Assembly: GCF_014192715.1 (NCBI RefSeq)
Contig: NZ_JACHYH010000003.1
Location: 310,001-374,000, forward strand
Reading direction: 5' to 3'
DNA length: 64,000 nucleotides
Source: Luteibacter sp. Sphag1AF
Lineage (GTDB): Bacteria > Pseudomonadota > Gammaproteobacteria > Xanthomonadales > Rhodanobacteraceae
A program made the translations under genes and the position numbers. The notes below the pieces were generated by a model. The model was given only the letters and a program-made list of their open reading frames with translations, was not told where the DNA came from and made no database searches. Below are positions 46,023-55,175 of the stretch, piece by piece (within the stretch, counting starts at the first letter, position 1; the number at the start of each line of letters is the position of its first letter).

Positions 46023-46454
46023 TCAAGTCGGGTCCGGGTAGCTGGACTCGCGCATGATGGAAACCACTTCACTGTCCAGTTCAGGCATCCGTGCCAGCTC
46101 GTCGATGTCCTGCTCTGTCAATTCACTGAGTACATTGCGTATCCACGTGCGTCGTCCCTGCTGGCACCACAGGTTCAGCACAAACTGCATGGCGCGCGGA
46201 ACCGAAAGCGTGGGTTCCGGCCGCACCTTGCGAAATCGAAGCCGGTCTTCCACCACATAACGAACCCGGCCTTGCAGTACGTAGTCACTGGAAGACAGCA
46301 GCGCCTCCAGCATGGGGCGGGGACAGCGGTCCAGAAGCACCCCTGACGCACGTTCCTGTCTTGCGCGAAACAACAGCTGGAGCATCTCCGCCACCGCATT
46401 GGCCAGGCTGGAGCGCACCGCTTCCTCTGTTACATCAACCCCGGTCGTATCCAT
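46023..46454 (-). CDS. Uncharacterised 143-aa cytoplasmic protein of the TPS operon
   Basis: It starts at ATG 46454, preceded by the strong site GGAGGGGACGA, giving 143 residues with no signal peptide or membrane segment. Predicted mostly helical, with LANAVAEMLQLLFRARQERA near the N-terminus and LSELTEQDIDELARMPELDS near the C-terminus. I recognise no family. It lies between the coiled-coil exported protein and the giant exoprotein, 79 bases before the latter. A cytoplasmic helper or regulator of exoprotein synthesis is possible from position only. Confidence 0.72.
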   Translation of the reverse strand: MDTTGVDVTEEAVRSSLANAVAEMLQLLFRARQERASGVLLDRCPRPMLEALLSSSDYVLQGRVRYVVEDRLRFRKVRPEPTLSVPRAMQFVLNLWCQQGRRTWIRNVLSELTEQDIDELARMPELDSEVVSIMRESSYPDPT

Positions 46455-46565
46455 TCGTCCCCTCCCTGTATGCCTTGCGTTATCCGCCCTCCCCCGAGAG
46501 CGGACATCCCTGTCCTTTGCCAACATCCAGCGCTCCCAGCTTGCCCTGTGGCGGGGCGCCATCAC

Positions 46566-47192
46566 TCAAGGGTTACGTGCGGTCTTCGTGTCCACGCGCT
46601 GCTCGTAAAGGCGATCGGAAAAAGCCTGGGCCGCGTTATCCAGGCGTACGCGGGCCTTGGCCGCGAACGGCTGGCGAGCCGCAATCACCTCGCTGACGCT
46701 CAGGTTTTCGTAGGCTGTGAGAATGTCTTTTCCCACGCCGTACAAAAGGTCGTTCTTCGCCGAGCAGGTGCCGAGCAAGCTCTCACTGTTCTTCAGCTCG
46801 CCATCCAGTCGCGCGCGCTCAGCCTGCGCTGCGTGCGCCTCCTGCAATGCCACGTCCCGCTCGTTGCGCAGGCGGTCCATGCCCGATTGCAGTTCCTCCT
46901 GCTTCTTGCGCTCGGCAACCAGCGCACGCTCATCGACAGCGGGACGCGCTGGCACTGACGCACGGGCACTTTTTGCCGCACCCGCATCCGCAAGGGCAGC
47001 ATCACGCTCGGCTTCCAGCGCGGCTTTTTGCGCCGCCCACTGTGCCTGTTGCGCCTGAAGGTCCTGAAGCTGCGACCGGGTGTCACGCAACTGGTCGCGA
47101 AGCCGCGATTCCAGGCTGGCCATCTGGGCGGATGCGCTTCCTGCCGCAGCAGCGGCGAGAGCACAGGACAGAAGGAATACGCTGCGTTTCAT
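46566..47192 (-). CDS. Exported coiled-coil protein of the TPS operon
   Basis: The 208-residue product has a signal peptide (MKRSVFLLSCALAAAAAGSA, cleavage after SASA). A long coiled coil follows (about residues 25-140) with heptads such as LRDQLRDTRSQLQDLQAQQA and the ELKNSESLLGTC segment. A small C-terminal domain has KNDLLYGVGKDILTAYENLS. The ATG at 47192 follows GAGGTGACT. It starts 8 bases after the porin gene stop. A periplasmic scaffold or chaperone role between the porin, TonB complex and exoprotein is a guess from position. Confidence 0.78.
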   Translation of the reverse strand: MKRSVFLLSCALAAAAAGSASAQMASLESRLRDQLRDTRSQLQDLQAQQAQWAAQKAALEAERDAALADAGAAKSARASVPARPAVDERALVAERKKQEELQSGMDRLRNERDVALQEAHAAQAERARLDGELKNSESLLGTCSAKNDLLYGVGKDILTAYENLSVSEVIAARQPFAAKARVRLDNAAQAFSDRLYEQRVDTKTARNP

Positions 47193-47199
47193 AGTCACC

Positions 47200-48909
47200 T
47201 CAGAACCGTGCGTTCATTTCAAGCTGGAAGACGTCGATGGAGAGCGGCGGCCCGAAGACCTGTCGGGAATTGAAGTAGCGCGCCGACAGCCACGCATACT
47301 TCGTCAGCCCGTAGCTGCCGCTCAGGATGAAGCCCTTGGCATTGGTGCCGCCCAGATGGAAGTCCGGATCGTTCAGGCCATCGACCGTCGCATCCGGCTG
47401 CAGGTACTTGTAGCCAAACACCACGTTCCAGTCGCTGCTTGCCTTGGGCGTCGGCGTGCCAAGCGTGGCACGCACCATCCAGCCCACCGGGCCGCTCTTG
47501 TACGCGTTCTCGGAGAAGTCACCGGCATCGAAGTTGTTGACCAGACGACCAAGCCCCACGGAAGGGCCGAACGCATCGCGACGGTGATAGGCAAGGTTTC
47601 GTACGTAATCCGCTTCGAGGCGAAGCGGCGTGTCAAAGGCCTTCATGTCGAACTGCGTGATGGCGTTGGCGAGCCGGTAGTTGTAAACCAGACCGACGAA
47701 CTGCGGCTGGGCATAGTTACCCGGCGAGGAGGGATCGGGAATGATGTCGCGCAGCAGGAACAGCGAATTACCCTTCTGCATGAATGCCGAGCGCGTGCTG
47801 TCGGTATCGCAGAAGTTGGCGCCAAGATAGATGGCGCACGGTGAGGAAACTTCGCCGCGCATCTTGTCGAAACGGTAGTAGGCCAGCGCGAACTTCCAGC
47901 TGGTTTCTTCATCCAGGCGCCACGTCGCGCCGACCTGGGCTGCCGTCAGCCACTTGTCGCGGCTGGCATTCTTGATCTGCGCATTGGACGGAAAATCATC
48001 CGCCTGATATTCGATGGGGAACATGCCCACGGTGGCAAACGTTGATACCTGGTCGCTGACGGGAACGTTGAAACGCCCGGCCACACCGTCGAAGTTCAGA
48101 TCGTCGGCAAAGAGCAGGTTGGTGCTCATGAACGGATTGGTCATGCGACCACCCGTGACCGAGGCCCAGTCCGTCGGCTTCCAGGTCAGGTAGGCCAGAT
48201 CGAGCCACAGGTCTTTCTTGGCGAAGCCCCCGCCCAGATTCTGCGTGGTGGATACCGGGTTGTTGTCGTTGCCCGTGCCGATGCGAATTCCGCCACTCAC
48301 GGTGTCGCCAAGATTCAGCGTCACACCAAGACGCGCGCGGACGCGCAGCGAGTTGGTGCGGTTCTCCCGAGTATTTAGCAGCGGCGGCGGATTCTGCGAA
48401 TTCAGATCGTAAGGACCGGTACGATTGAGCTGCGCGAAGTCCACGACAGGAAACGCATTGCTCTTGTCGTAGTAATGAAACTCGTCGCGGAAGCGCATGT
48501 CGCCATTCCACGCAATGCGATCAAGCCATTCGGGAAGCGCGTCGGGTTGGGCCCAGTGTTCGGACCTGGCCTGCGCGATGACTTCTTTCTTCACTTCATC
48601 GCGAATCTGGTTGCGCACCACTTCCGGTACGTACTGCACGCGCACCTGACCTGGCACCGCAACGGCACCCGCAACGACCGGCGCATTGCCGGCTGCCTTC
48701 GCGGCGTCTGCGTTGGCCTGTGCGATCAAGCCATCGGCATCAGCCTGGGTCAGCACGCCGCGCTTCACCAGAAGGTTCACGAGGTTGATGGTGGCGTTTT
48801 CCGACGGAGCGCTCTGCGCGTGGACACCGGATGCGCCCAGCGCAAGGCCGATGCACGCGAACAGCAGTCCACGCCGAAGCGAACGTCCCAAGGACGGGGT
48901 GGTGGTCAT
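47200..48909 (-). CDS. Putative outer-membrane porin (Porin_5-like)
   Basis: The 569-residue exported protein has a signal peptide ending near GVHAQS. An SLH-like/helical N-terminal segment (INLVNLLVKRGVLTQADADG) and a short coiled region precede a large barrel-like body with alternating aromatic strands, such as WLDLAYLTWKPTDWASVTGG, ETSWKFALAYYRFDKMRGE and YAWLSARYFNSRQVFG. It ends LEMNARF with terminal Phe. The layout matches the putative porin family PF16930. It lies in the TonB/ExbBD and TPS block, so it may serve as the outer-membrane channel for whatever this system imports or signals. Confidence 0.8.
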   Translation of the reverse strand: MTTTPSLGRSLRRGLLFACIGLALGASGVHAQSAPSENATINLVNLLVKRGVLTQADADGLIAQANADAAKAAGNAPVVAGAVAVPGQVRVQYVPEVVRNQIRDEVKKEVIAQARSEHWAQPDALPEWLDRIAWNGDMRFRDEFHYYDKSNAFPVVDFAQLNRTGPYDLNSQNPPPLLNTRENRTNSLRVRARLGVTLNLGDTVSGGIRIGTGNDNNPVSTTQNLGGGFAKKDLWLDLAYLTWKPTDWASVTGGRMTNPFMSTNLLFADDLNFDGVAGRFNVPVSDQVSTFATVGMFPIEYQADDFPSNAQIKNASRDKWLTAAQVGATWRLDEETSWKFALAYYRFDKMRGEVSSPCAIYLGANFCDTDSTRSAFMQKGNSLFLLRDIIPDPSSPGNYAQPQFVGLVYNYRLANAITQFDMKAFDTPLRLEADYVRNLAYHRRDAFGPSVGLGRLVNNFDAGDFSENAYKSGPVGWMVRATLGTPTPKASSDWNVVFGYKYLQPDATVDGLNDPDFHLGGTNAKGFILSGSYGLTKYAWLSARYFNSRQVFGPPLSIDVFQLEMNARF

Positions 48910-48969
48910 GCCCTTAAATCTCCGGTATCTGAATACGTGTGCGTGCGGTTGGGGAAGCGTCATGGCATG

Positions 48970-49650
48970 TCATCCCGGACGCCGTCCGCGGATCGAAACC
49001 CGCAACGGAAAGTGAGTGGTGGACGGAGGCGCGGTGTCGAGTCGCGGCATGGCGCGCAGCGCCTCGGCCAATGCGTCATCGGTGGAAGGCGTACCGGTCG
49101 AATTCACCAGCTGCGCGCGCGTGAGTCGCCCGTCCGCGTCCATCCAGATGTCGACGCGAACGTCGAACACCAGGCGATTGACGCGTTCATCGCGCTGCAC
49201 GGCCTGCTGGATGGCGTAGCCCAGGTATTGGTCGTAGCTGCCGGTGCCCGAGCCGTTGCCGCCGCCGGCTCCCACCATGCCGCCACCGGCACCTGCGCCG
49301 ATGTTGAACGAATCGGTGCCTGCCTGTGCGTCGCTGTTGATCGTGACCTGTTTGGCCACGTCGTTGGACGGTTTCGGCGCATCGACCGGCTTCATCGGCT
49401 CTGCGGGCTTGTCGATGGTCTGCTTGACCTCTTCCTCGACCTTCTTCGGCTCCGGTGGCTTTTCCTTCGGCGGCGGAGGCGGCGGAGGCAAGGGCGTGAT
49501 CGTCGTCACGCGCGGTGCTTCGCGCCGCACGCCGACGCGGCTTCCTGCCATGTTCCATATCGCGGCGACGAGGCTCACCAGCACCAGGGCTGCCACGATG
49601 CGTGGCAGCCAGCGCCTGAATCGCTCGCGGGTGGATGTTTCGCTGTTCAC
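48970..49650 (-). CDS. TonB-family energy transducer
   Basis: The 226-residue protein has one N-terminal membrane segment (about residues 15-36, IVAALVLVSLVAAIWNMAG) and a Pro/Lys/Glu-rich periplasmic linker (LPPPPPPPKEKPPEPKK, about 54-70). A Gly-rich stretch leads to a C-terminal TonB domain (FDVRVDIWMDADGRLTRAQL). It is encoded 6 bases after exbD and transmits the proton-motive force captured by ExbB/ExbD to an outer-membrane partner. It is likely dedicated to this locus, by analogy with TonB4 in the P. aeruginosa Pdt region. Confidence 0.9.
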   Translation of the reverse strand: MNSETSTRERFRRWLPRIVAALVLVSLVAAIWNMAGSRVGVRREAPRVTTITPLPPPPPPPKEKPPEPKKVEEEVKQTIDKPAEPMKPVDAPKPSNDVAKQVTINSDAQAGTDSFNIGAGAGGGMVGAGGGNGSGTGSYDQYLGYAIQQAVQRDERVNRLVFDVRVDIWMDADGRLTRAQLVNSTGTPSTDDALAEALRAMPRLDTAPPSTTHFPLRVSIRGRRPG

Positions 49651-49656
49651 GGGCGA

Positions 49657-50064
49657 TCAGCCTTTCGCCGGCTTGCCGGTCACGAGACCGACCTGGGAAA
49701 GATCCACCCGACGAAGCAGGTCCAGGATGTCCATGACCTTCTGGTACTGCACCGTGGAGTCGCCCTTCACCACCACCGGGAAGTCCGGCGTCAGCGCCTT
49801 CTGCGAACGAAGGCGCTGCTCCAGTTCGGACAGCGTCACCGGATAGGCATCCAGGAATATCTGTCCGGTTTCAGACACGGTGATCGCCTTGGTCTGAGGC
49901 TTCGCCATGCTGACCGCCGCACTTGCCTTGGGCAGGTTTACCTTGATGCCCTGCACCGAGGCCGTCGTCATGATGATGAAGATCACCAGCAGGACGTACG
50001 CCAGATCGAGCATGGGCGTGATGTTGATGTCGTCGTACGGCTTGTCGTCATCCTGCGCGCGCAT
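49657..50064 (-). CDS. exbD: ExbD/TolR family proton-channel component
   Basis: The 135-residue protein has one membrane helix (about residues 15-37) carrying the essential Asp in NITPMLDLAYVLLVIFIIMT and a periplasmic ExbD/TolR domain. It is located between the unusual ExbB gene (14-base gap) and tonB (6-base gap), so the three make one energy-transducing complex. Confidence 0.93.
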   Translation of the reverse strand: MRAQDDDKPYDDINITPMLDLAYVLLVIFIIMTTASVQGIKVNLPKASAAVSMAKPQTKAITVSETGQIFLDAYPVTLSELEQRLRSQKALTPDFPVVVKGDSTVQYQKVMDILDLLRRVDLSQVGLVTGKPAKG

Positions 50065-50078
50065 GGCATGCTCTCCGG

Positions 50079-51869
50079 TCAGGCCAGCGCGGGCTGGTCG
50101 ACACTGCGATGCAGTTCGGCCAGTCGGGTTACAAACTCATCCACGAACACCTGCATGTTGGCGGTGACGTTCTTGTTGCGGATGAGCAGGTAGTTGTAGC
50201 CAAACAGCGCGGGAATCGCGACGAATAGACCGGCGACCGTCGCCAGTAGCGCAGCGGCGATGCCGGGGGCGATAGCGTTGACGTTCACATCGCCTGCGGC
50301 GGCAATCGCGGCGAAGGTGATCATCACGCCCACCACGGTACCCAGCAGCCCCAGGAAGGGGCCGCCGGAAATGGCGATGGTCAGAAGCACCATGGAGCGG
50401 GACAGCTGCTGGTTCTCGCGAACCAGTGTCGAATCCATCGTGGCGCGGATGGCTTCGATCGACTCAGCCGGGATGGTGGCGTGGCCGTACTCGTCGCGGC
50501 GGCTCCACACCTCACGCGCACCGACCTTGTACAGGCGGAACAGCGATGAGTTGCGAAGTGATGTAACGACTGCCGAGGTATCCGGCTCCTTGCTGAGTGC
50601 GAGGATGTTCTTTCCTGCGGAGCGGAACACGTCGAGGAACACGTCATTGGCGCGCGTCACCGAACCCACGTAAGCGGCGCGCTGCCACATCACCAGCCAC
50701 GACACGACCGCCATGATCATCAGGATGCCGATCACGACCCAGGCATCCGCCGTCACCGACTTGACGATGATGCCGAAGTAACCGAAGCCCATGCCTGCCT
50801 GCTTTTCGTCAGGCCCGTACTCGACCAGCTTCGACTCCGCACCCTGCGACATGGCATCGACGGTGATGAGGGCCGGTGCGCGGGCTACACGCGAGATACG
50901 CACTTCATCCAGCTGGCCCACGAACAGATCGGTGCTCTTGCCGCCCTCCGTGGCCGCGTCGCCGCCCAGAAGAGCGGGCGCGGTGAACGCGGGAAGAGCG
51001 GCATCAAGCGTTGCGTACTGGCGACCATCCACGTAGACGATGAACTTGCCGTCGGCGGCCGTTACCGCGACGTGCGTCCACTGCCCCGCCTTCACAGGCT
51101 CACCGGCAGCGCTGCGAACGGTCGTCCCGCCGGCAACTTCCACGAACGGGATGCCCTGCTCCAGGCCAATCACGACCGCGTTGCCATTCTGACGGCGTGC
51201 ATACAGCGCCGAACGACCTGCGGCAATGCTGTCGATCTTGAGCCAGGTGCTGAAGGTGAACGCGCCACCCTGTGTGATGTTGAGCGACACGCTGCCCGGC
51301 AACGTCAGCGGCGTGAGCCCGTCGAAACGTGCTGACTTGCCGATGATGCCGTCTACCGTCGCCACACTGCCCGTCGCGTTGTTGCCATACGCCGTGGCGT
51401 CCCTGGGCGCGCTGCCGGCAGCGTCGTCGAAGTGGTAGACGACACTGTAGTCGGCATCGAATGCTGCCGAACCGCGTGCTGCGTCGGTGGCCTTCTTGTC
51501 GCCGTAGTACATCCAGATGGACTGTGCCGACGTACCCACCTCGGGCAGGTCGACCCAGATCAGTGCCACGCCGAGGACCGGATCGAAGCTCTCGATCTGG
51601 TAGTTGAGCGGTGTTTTGTCATCGGCCGCGATGAAGCGGATATCGGCACCGGTTTCGGATACGCCGTCGAACTGGAAGTTGCCCGAATGCAACCGGATCA
51701 GTACCGGCGTGCGCCCGGCAGAGGCAGCCAGATTGCCACCTTTGGTACTTCCGTCGATGGTGATGGATTTGCGAAACGAGAAGTCCTGGTTCCACCAGGA
51801 GCCTTCCGCGTGCACGATGCCCGACATACCGCCGAGCAGGAGCAGACAAGCCAGAATTACGAAGCGCAT
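50079..51869 (-). CDS. ExbB/TolQ family protein with N-terminal DUF2341 and LamG domains
   Basis: The 596-residue fusion has a signal peptide (MRFVILACLLLLGGMSGIVH, cleavage near HAEG) and a DUF2341 domain (about 24-125; SWWNQDFSFRKSITIDGS, SIWMYYGDKKA). A concanavalin-A-like LamG domain follows (about 150-305; SVVYHFDDAAGSA, WTHVAVTAADGKFIVYVDGR). The ExbB proton-channel part has three membrane segments, beginning VIGILMIMAVVSWLVMW and with the signature SGGPFLGLLGTVVGVMITF. The extracytoplasmic domains suggest the motor itself binds a sugar or protein in the periplasm. AGGGGAAA precedes ATG 51869. Confidence 0.9.
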   Translation of the reverse strand: MRFVILACLLLLGGMSGIVHAEGSWWNQDFSFRKSITIDGSTKGGNLAASAGRTPVLIRLHSGNFQFDGVSETGADIRFIAADDKTPLNYQIESFDPVLGVALIWVDLPEVGTSAQSIWMYYGDKKATDAARGSAAFDADYSVVYHFDDAAGSAPRDATAYGNNATGSVATVDGIIGKSARFDGLTPLTLPGSVSLNITQGGAFTFSTWLKIDSIAAGRSALYARRQNGNAVVIGLEQGIPFVEVAGGTTVRSAAGEPVKAGQWTHVAVTAADGKFIVYVDGRQYATLDAALPAFTAPALLGGDAATEGGKSTDLFVGQLDEVRISRVARAPALITVDAMSQGAESKLVEYGPDEKQAGMGFGYFGIIVKSVTADAWVVIGILMIMAVVSWLVMWQRAAYVGSVTRANDVFLDVFRSAGKNILALSKEPDTSAVVTSLRNSSLFRLYKVGAREVWSRRDEYGHATIPAESIEAIRATMDSTLVRENQQLSRSMVLLTIAISGGPFLGLLGTVVGVMITFAAIAAAGDVNVNAIAPGIAAALLATVAGLFVAIPALFGYNYLLIRNKNVTANMQVFVDEFVTRLAELHRSVDQPALA

Positions 51870-51907
51870 AAATTTCCCCTGAAACGTGTCACCACCGACC
51901 CCGCGGG

Positions 51908-53554
51908 TCAGAGGTCTGCCCTGAGACTGAAATGAACCCGCGTGTCGTGCGCGCGCGTGGCCTGCCCATCCTTCAGCGGATAGGCAACTTCGAGCGTGCC
52001 GGTGAGGTAATCGAAGAACTGAAAACGTGTACCGAGGCCGGCACTGAGCAGATCGAAGGTCGTACGACGGAAGTCGCCCTTCGTCGGGTCGGCCGTATCC
52101 ACTGGCTGTGGCAATGCATTGGATAGCACCAGATGCGCACCATCGACGAAGGCATGAAAACGCCATTCATTGGCCCACTTGCCAATGGCCGGTGCGATGG
52201 ACGGTGAGCGCAGCTCCGCCGACGCGATGACACCATGATCGGCGGTGTCCTCAGCTTCCAGGTAGCCGCGCACAGTGCTGTCGCCACCGGCCGCGAACTG
52301 CTCGCTGGATACCAGTGACGAGGTCGCCGCCTGCGCACTGCCGCGCAGGGCAAGACTGAAACCGTCGGCAAAAAGCAGCACATGGGTCAGATCGCTGCGC
52401 AGGTAGAAGAAGTTGGCGCGCGCGTTGTAGCGCTGACTGTCGAACTCTGCTGCGTTGCTTCCGCCCGCACGCACACCGAAGGTTCCGGCGAGCGCGAAGC
52501 TCGTGGTCGACTTCTCCCGCGCGGCCTGACCGTTGTAAGACACGGTCAGAGGCAGGTAGGTAATCGGCGTCTTTGAACTGGCGACGCCTTGACTGATGTT
52601 CTGGTCGAAGTGCTTGCGCGTCACGCCAACGCTCAGTGATTGCGCGTAACCATCGTGTGCGGGCAACGTCCGCACCAACTGGAAGCCGAACGCGTTGCCC
52701 TTGCCAAGCACCGTGGTTCCGCCGACTGTGTTGGCGTTGCTGTTGGACTTGTAGCCCGACGCCAGCAGATTCCAGTCCGCGTTCAACGGTGCCATGTAGG
52801 ATGCGGAATAGACTTCCGCAGCACTGCGATCCTGGGGAGCAACGATATAAGTCAACGAGGCTGCATGACCGGCCTGCCAGAGATTGTCGTTGCGCACGCT
52901 GGCCACGGTGCGAAGTTCCGGCGTATTGACGCTGTGGTCGTTGTTCAGTTCCACGCTGCCATGCCACGGCGAGGTGTCTTCCACCTTCAGCGTCACATCC
53001 ATCGTCTGCGGCAACTTGCCCGGCGTCAGAAGGGGAACCACCTGCTGGCCAGCCTGGCGATTCACCTGGGTCAGTTCGGTCTGCGCCTGATTGAAATTCG
53101 GCAGCGTTCCTTCTGCCAGCGACGGCACGTTCTCGCGGATCTGTGAAGGCGAGTGATAACGCGCACCTTCGATGCGAACGTGACCGATGGTGTTTTCCAT
53201 CACCTGAAGCCGGATCACGCCGCCCTTCACCTGCTGCGGCGGCAGGTCGACCACAACCGACTGGAAGCCGCGCTGCTGGTAAACCTTCTGGAGCGCATCG
53301 CGCGCGCCGTTGACGTCGTTGAGCGTCTTGCCCGGGCCCAGGAACGGATACACCGCTTCCTCGATATCCGCCGCCTGCAAGGCGGTGTTTCCGTCCACCA
53401 CGTACTCGTTCACGTCAAACGACTCGGGAACGGCCGCTGCTGTTGCCGGCGGGTTGTCCTGTGCGTGCGCCAGCGACGCCGCCCCGATGGCCAGGCCAGC
53501 AAGAAGCCGCACAGTGCCGTTCAACCGCCTACCTGCCACACTGGCCTTTCTCAC
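51908..53554 (-). CDS. TpsB outer-membrane transporter (ShlB/FhaC/HecB family)
   Basis: The 548-residue protein starts at a GTG (53554) and has a signal peptide ending ASLAHAQ. POTRA-like repeats come first (about 40-120 and 125-200; VNEYVVDGNTALQAADIEEA, NTIGHVRIEGARYHSPSQIR). The 16-strand barrel carries the conserved motif segment SSEQFAAGGDSTVRGYLE (the VRGY/F motif of the L6 loop) and ends HFSLRADL. TpsB proteins recognise the TPS domain of their cognate TpsA and export it; the only TpsA in sight is the 4332-residue exoprotein in the same operon. AAGG lies 5 bases before the GTG. Confidence 0.92.
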   Translation of the reverse strand: MRKASVAGRRLNGTVRLLAGLAIGAASLAHAQDNPPATAAAVPESFDVNEYVVDGNTALQAADIEEAVYPFLGPGKTLNDVNGARDALQKVYQQRGFQSVVVDLPPQQVKGGVIRLQVMENTIGHVRIEGARYHSPSQIRENVPSLAEGTLPNFNQAQTELTQVNRQAGQQVVPLLTPGKLPQTMDVTLKVEDTSPWHGSVELNNDHSVNTPELRTVASVRNDNLWQAGHAASLTYIVAPQDRSAAEVYSASYMAPLNADWNLLASGYKSNSNANTVGGTTVLGKGNAFGFQLVRTLPAHDGYAQSLSVGVTRKHFDQNISQGVASSKTPITYLPLTVSYNGQAAREKSTTSFALAGTFGVRAGGSNAAEFDSQRYNARANFFYLRSDLTHVLLFADGFSLALRGSAQAATSSLVSSEQFAAGGDSTVRGYLEAEDTADHGVIASAELRSPSIAPAIGKWANEWRFHAFVDGAHLVLSNALPQPVDTADPTKGDFRRTTFDLLSAGLGTRFQFFDYLTGTLEVAYPLKDGQATRAHDTRVHFSLRADL

Positions 53555-53671
53555 GCGAACCTTGCCCCTGTCTGATGCAACTCACCGCGCCGGAGCGCTC
53601 GTTGTGTGCTTTCGATCAGTAGACGCAGTTCACCGGGCAGGACTGAACCGGTGTCATAGAAAATTCACGAA

Positions 53672-54634
53672 TCAGCTGAGCAGAGTCACGCCACCGGGAA
53701 GCTCGGTAACGTGCGCACCGTATGCGTCGTGGATGAGGCGGGTGACATTGGAAAGCTGATCCAGCGAAAAACGCGCATGCACCTTGCGCGATGCGAGCTG
53801 CGAGTTGGTCACGATGATCTTTCCCGGACGGTAACGGTTGATATCGTCGATGACGCTGGACAGAGGCTCGCTGTCGAAAATCAGTACACGGTGACGCCAG
53901 GCCATGGCCACCTCGGTATTCACAGCCAGCGCGATACCAATGCCTGCGCTGTCGACATCCACCTGTTGCGACGGCTTCACGACCGCCGTGCGTCCTGCAA
54001 ACGCGAGGCGGGTGTCACCGTCCAGACATGTCACCTGCACGCCTTCATCCAGACAACGCACGTTGCAGGAGGTTGACGAGCCTGCCATGACCTCGCCCGA
54101 ACCGGCCGTCACGAGGAAACGTGAAGCCCGATGCGCCAGCGTGGAGACCAGCGCCTCACCACGAAGCAGCTCGACACCACTTCCTCCCGGAAGGAGGCTC
54201 ATGGCGGTCTGCGTGTTCATTTCGATGACGACGTCGTGCAGCTGTACCCGACGCTGCTCGCCAGTGCCGGTCTGCCAGTCCGGTGCCTGTCCATTCCAGC
54301 CCGGTAGCGGGCTCCATGGCGAACGAAGCAACACAAAGGCAGCCGCGGATGCAGCGACCGCGCTGCCGAGAAACGCACGCCTGCTCATGCGGGCACGGGG
54401 TAGATGGCGGCGCGACACGTCCGCCTGACGGCGCGCAGCCGGGGCGAGGTTGTCCCACAGGACGCGGGTTTCGGCGAATGCCCGCGCGTGCGCGTCACTG
54501 ATGGAGCACCAGCGGCGGAATGCTTCCGCGTCGTCGGCGGTGGCATGGCCGGAGGTGAGCAACAGAAGCCACGCCTGTGCATCTCGGCGCAGGGCCAGGG
54601 CTTCCTCATCCTTCTCGACGTTTTCGCCTTCCAT
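53672..54634 (-). CDS. FecR family anti-sigma/signal-transfer protein
   Basis: The 320-residue protein has an N-terminal cytoplasmic sigma-binding region (AWLLLLTSGHATADDAEAFR, WCSISDAHARAFAET, LWDNL). A membrane segment comes next, with a Tat-like SRRAFLGSAVAASAAAF (about 108-124), then a periplasmic FecR domain (EMNTQTAMSLLPGG onward). The STN-interacting C-terminus has FDSEPLSSVIDDINRYRPGK. It starts 4 bases after the sigma factor stop. E. coli FecR is reported to use a twin-arginine route; the SRRxFLG here suggests the same. It relays the signal from the STN protein to the ECF sigma factor. Confidence 0.92.
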   Translation of the reverse strand: MEGENVEKDEEALALRRDAQAWLLLLTSGHATADDAEAFRRWCSISDAHARAFAETRVLWDNLAPAARRQADVSRRHLPRARMSRRAFLGSAVAASAAAFVLLRSPWSPLPGWNGQAPDWQTGTGEQRRVQLHDVVIEMNTQTAMSLLPGGSGVELLRGEALVSTLAHRASRFLVTAGSGEVMAGSSTSCNVRCLDEGVQVTCLDGDTRLAFAGRTAVVKPSQQVDVDSAGIGIALAVNTEVAMAWRHRVLIFDSEPLSSVIDDINRYRPGKIIVTNSQLASRKVHARFSLDQLSNVTRLIHDAYGAHVTELPGGVTLLS

Positions 54635-54638
54635 ACGC

Positions 54639-55175
54639 TTAAGACGTTTTTCCCGCCCCGGGACCGAACCGCTGGACCACGGGTCGATCGAGACGCAGTC
54701 CACAATGTTCGAGTGCCGCCTTCAGATCCTTGCCCACCATCCGCACTGAAATGCCGAAGCGCCGGGCAATGTCAGCCTGCGGCATGTCGTCCACCCGGGC
54801 CGCAATGAGGATATCGCGCTGGCGTGGCGTCAACTCCTGGAGCGCCCGCTCCAGTGCCGCGATGTCGTCGCGGGCGCGGAAAACACGTGCCGGATCGAGC
54901 GCGTCGTCGGCCACATGCATCAGCTCGTCGACTTCCTGCCCGGTAAGGTAGCGGCTTTCGGCGCGCCTCTGGTCCGCTGCAACGTTCAGCGCCATGCGGA
55001 ACAGATAACCGGCCGGATTGCTGGAACCGCCCTCCACCGCACGCATGCTTTCCACACGCAGGTAGGTTTCCTGCATCACGTCATCAACGAGTGCGTCGGA
55101 GCGAAGACGCCGGCGGAGGCGGCGCGCGAAGTCATTGTAATGATCCACAAAGAGGCCAAGCATCGTCGCTTCCAT
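54639..55175 (-). CDS. ECF sigma factor (FecI/VreI-like)
   Basis: The 178-residue sigma-70 family protein has region 2 (DDVMQETYLRVESMRA) and region 4 (ALQELTPRQRDILIAARVDD followed by IARRFGISVRMVGKDLKAAL helix-turn-helix). ATG at 55175 overlaps the upstream stop by one base, and the FecR gene starts 4 bases after this gene's end. The STN-ECF-FecR order matches vreA-vreI-vreR of P. aeruginosa. It should direct RNA polymerase to the operon downstream, including the TPS genes. Confidence 0.92.
   Translation of the reverse strand: MEATMLGLFVDHYNDFARRLRRRLRSDALVDDVMQETYLRVESMRAVEGGSSNPAGYLFRMALNVAADQRRAESRYLTGQEVDELMHVADDALDPARVFRARDDIAALERALQELTPRQRDILIAARVDDMPQADIARRFGISVRMVGKDLKAALEHCGLRLDRPVVQRFGPGAGKTS

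Noticed and set aside
47200-48909. Phosphate-selective porin OprP/OprO
   Set aside because: Tempting given the phosphate theme, but the N-terminal helical segment and strand pattern fit the general putative porin family and I could not see OprP-specific motifs.
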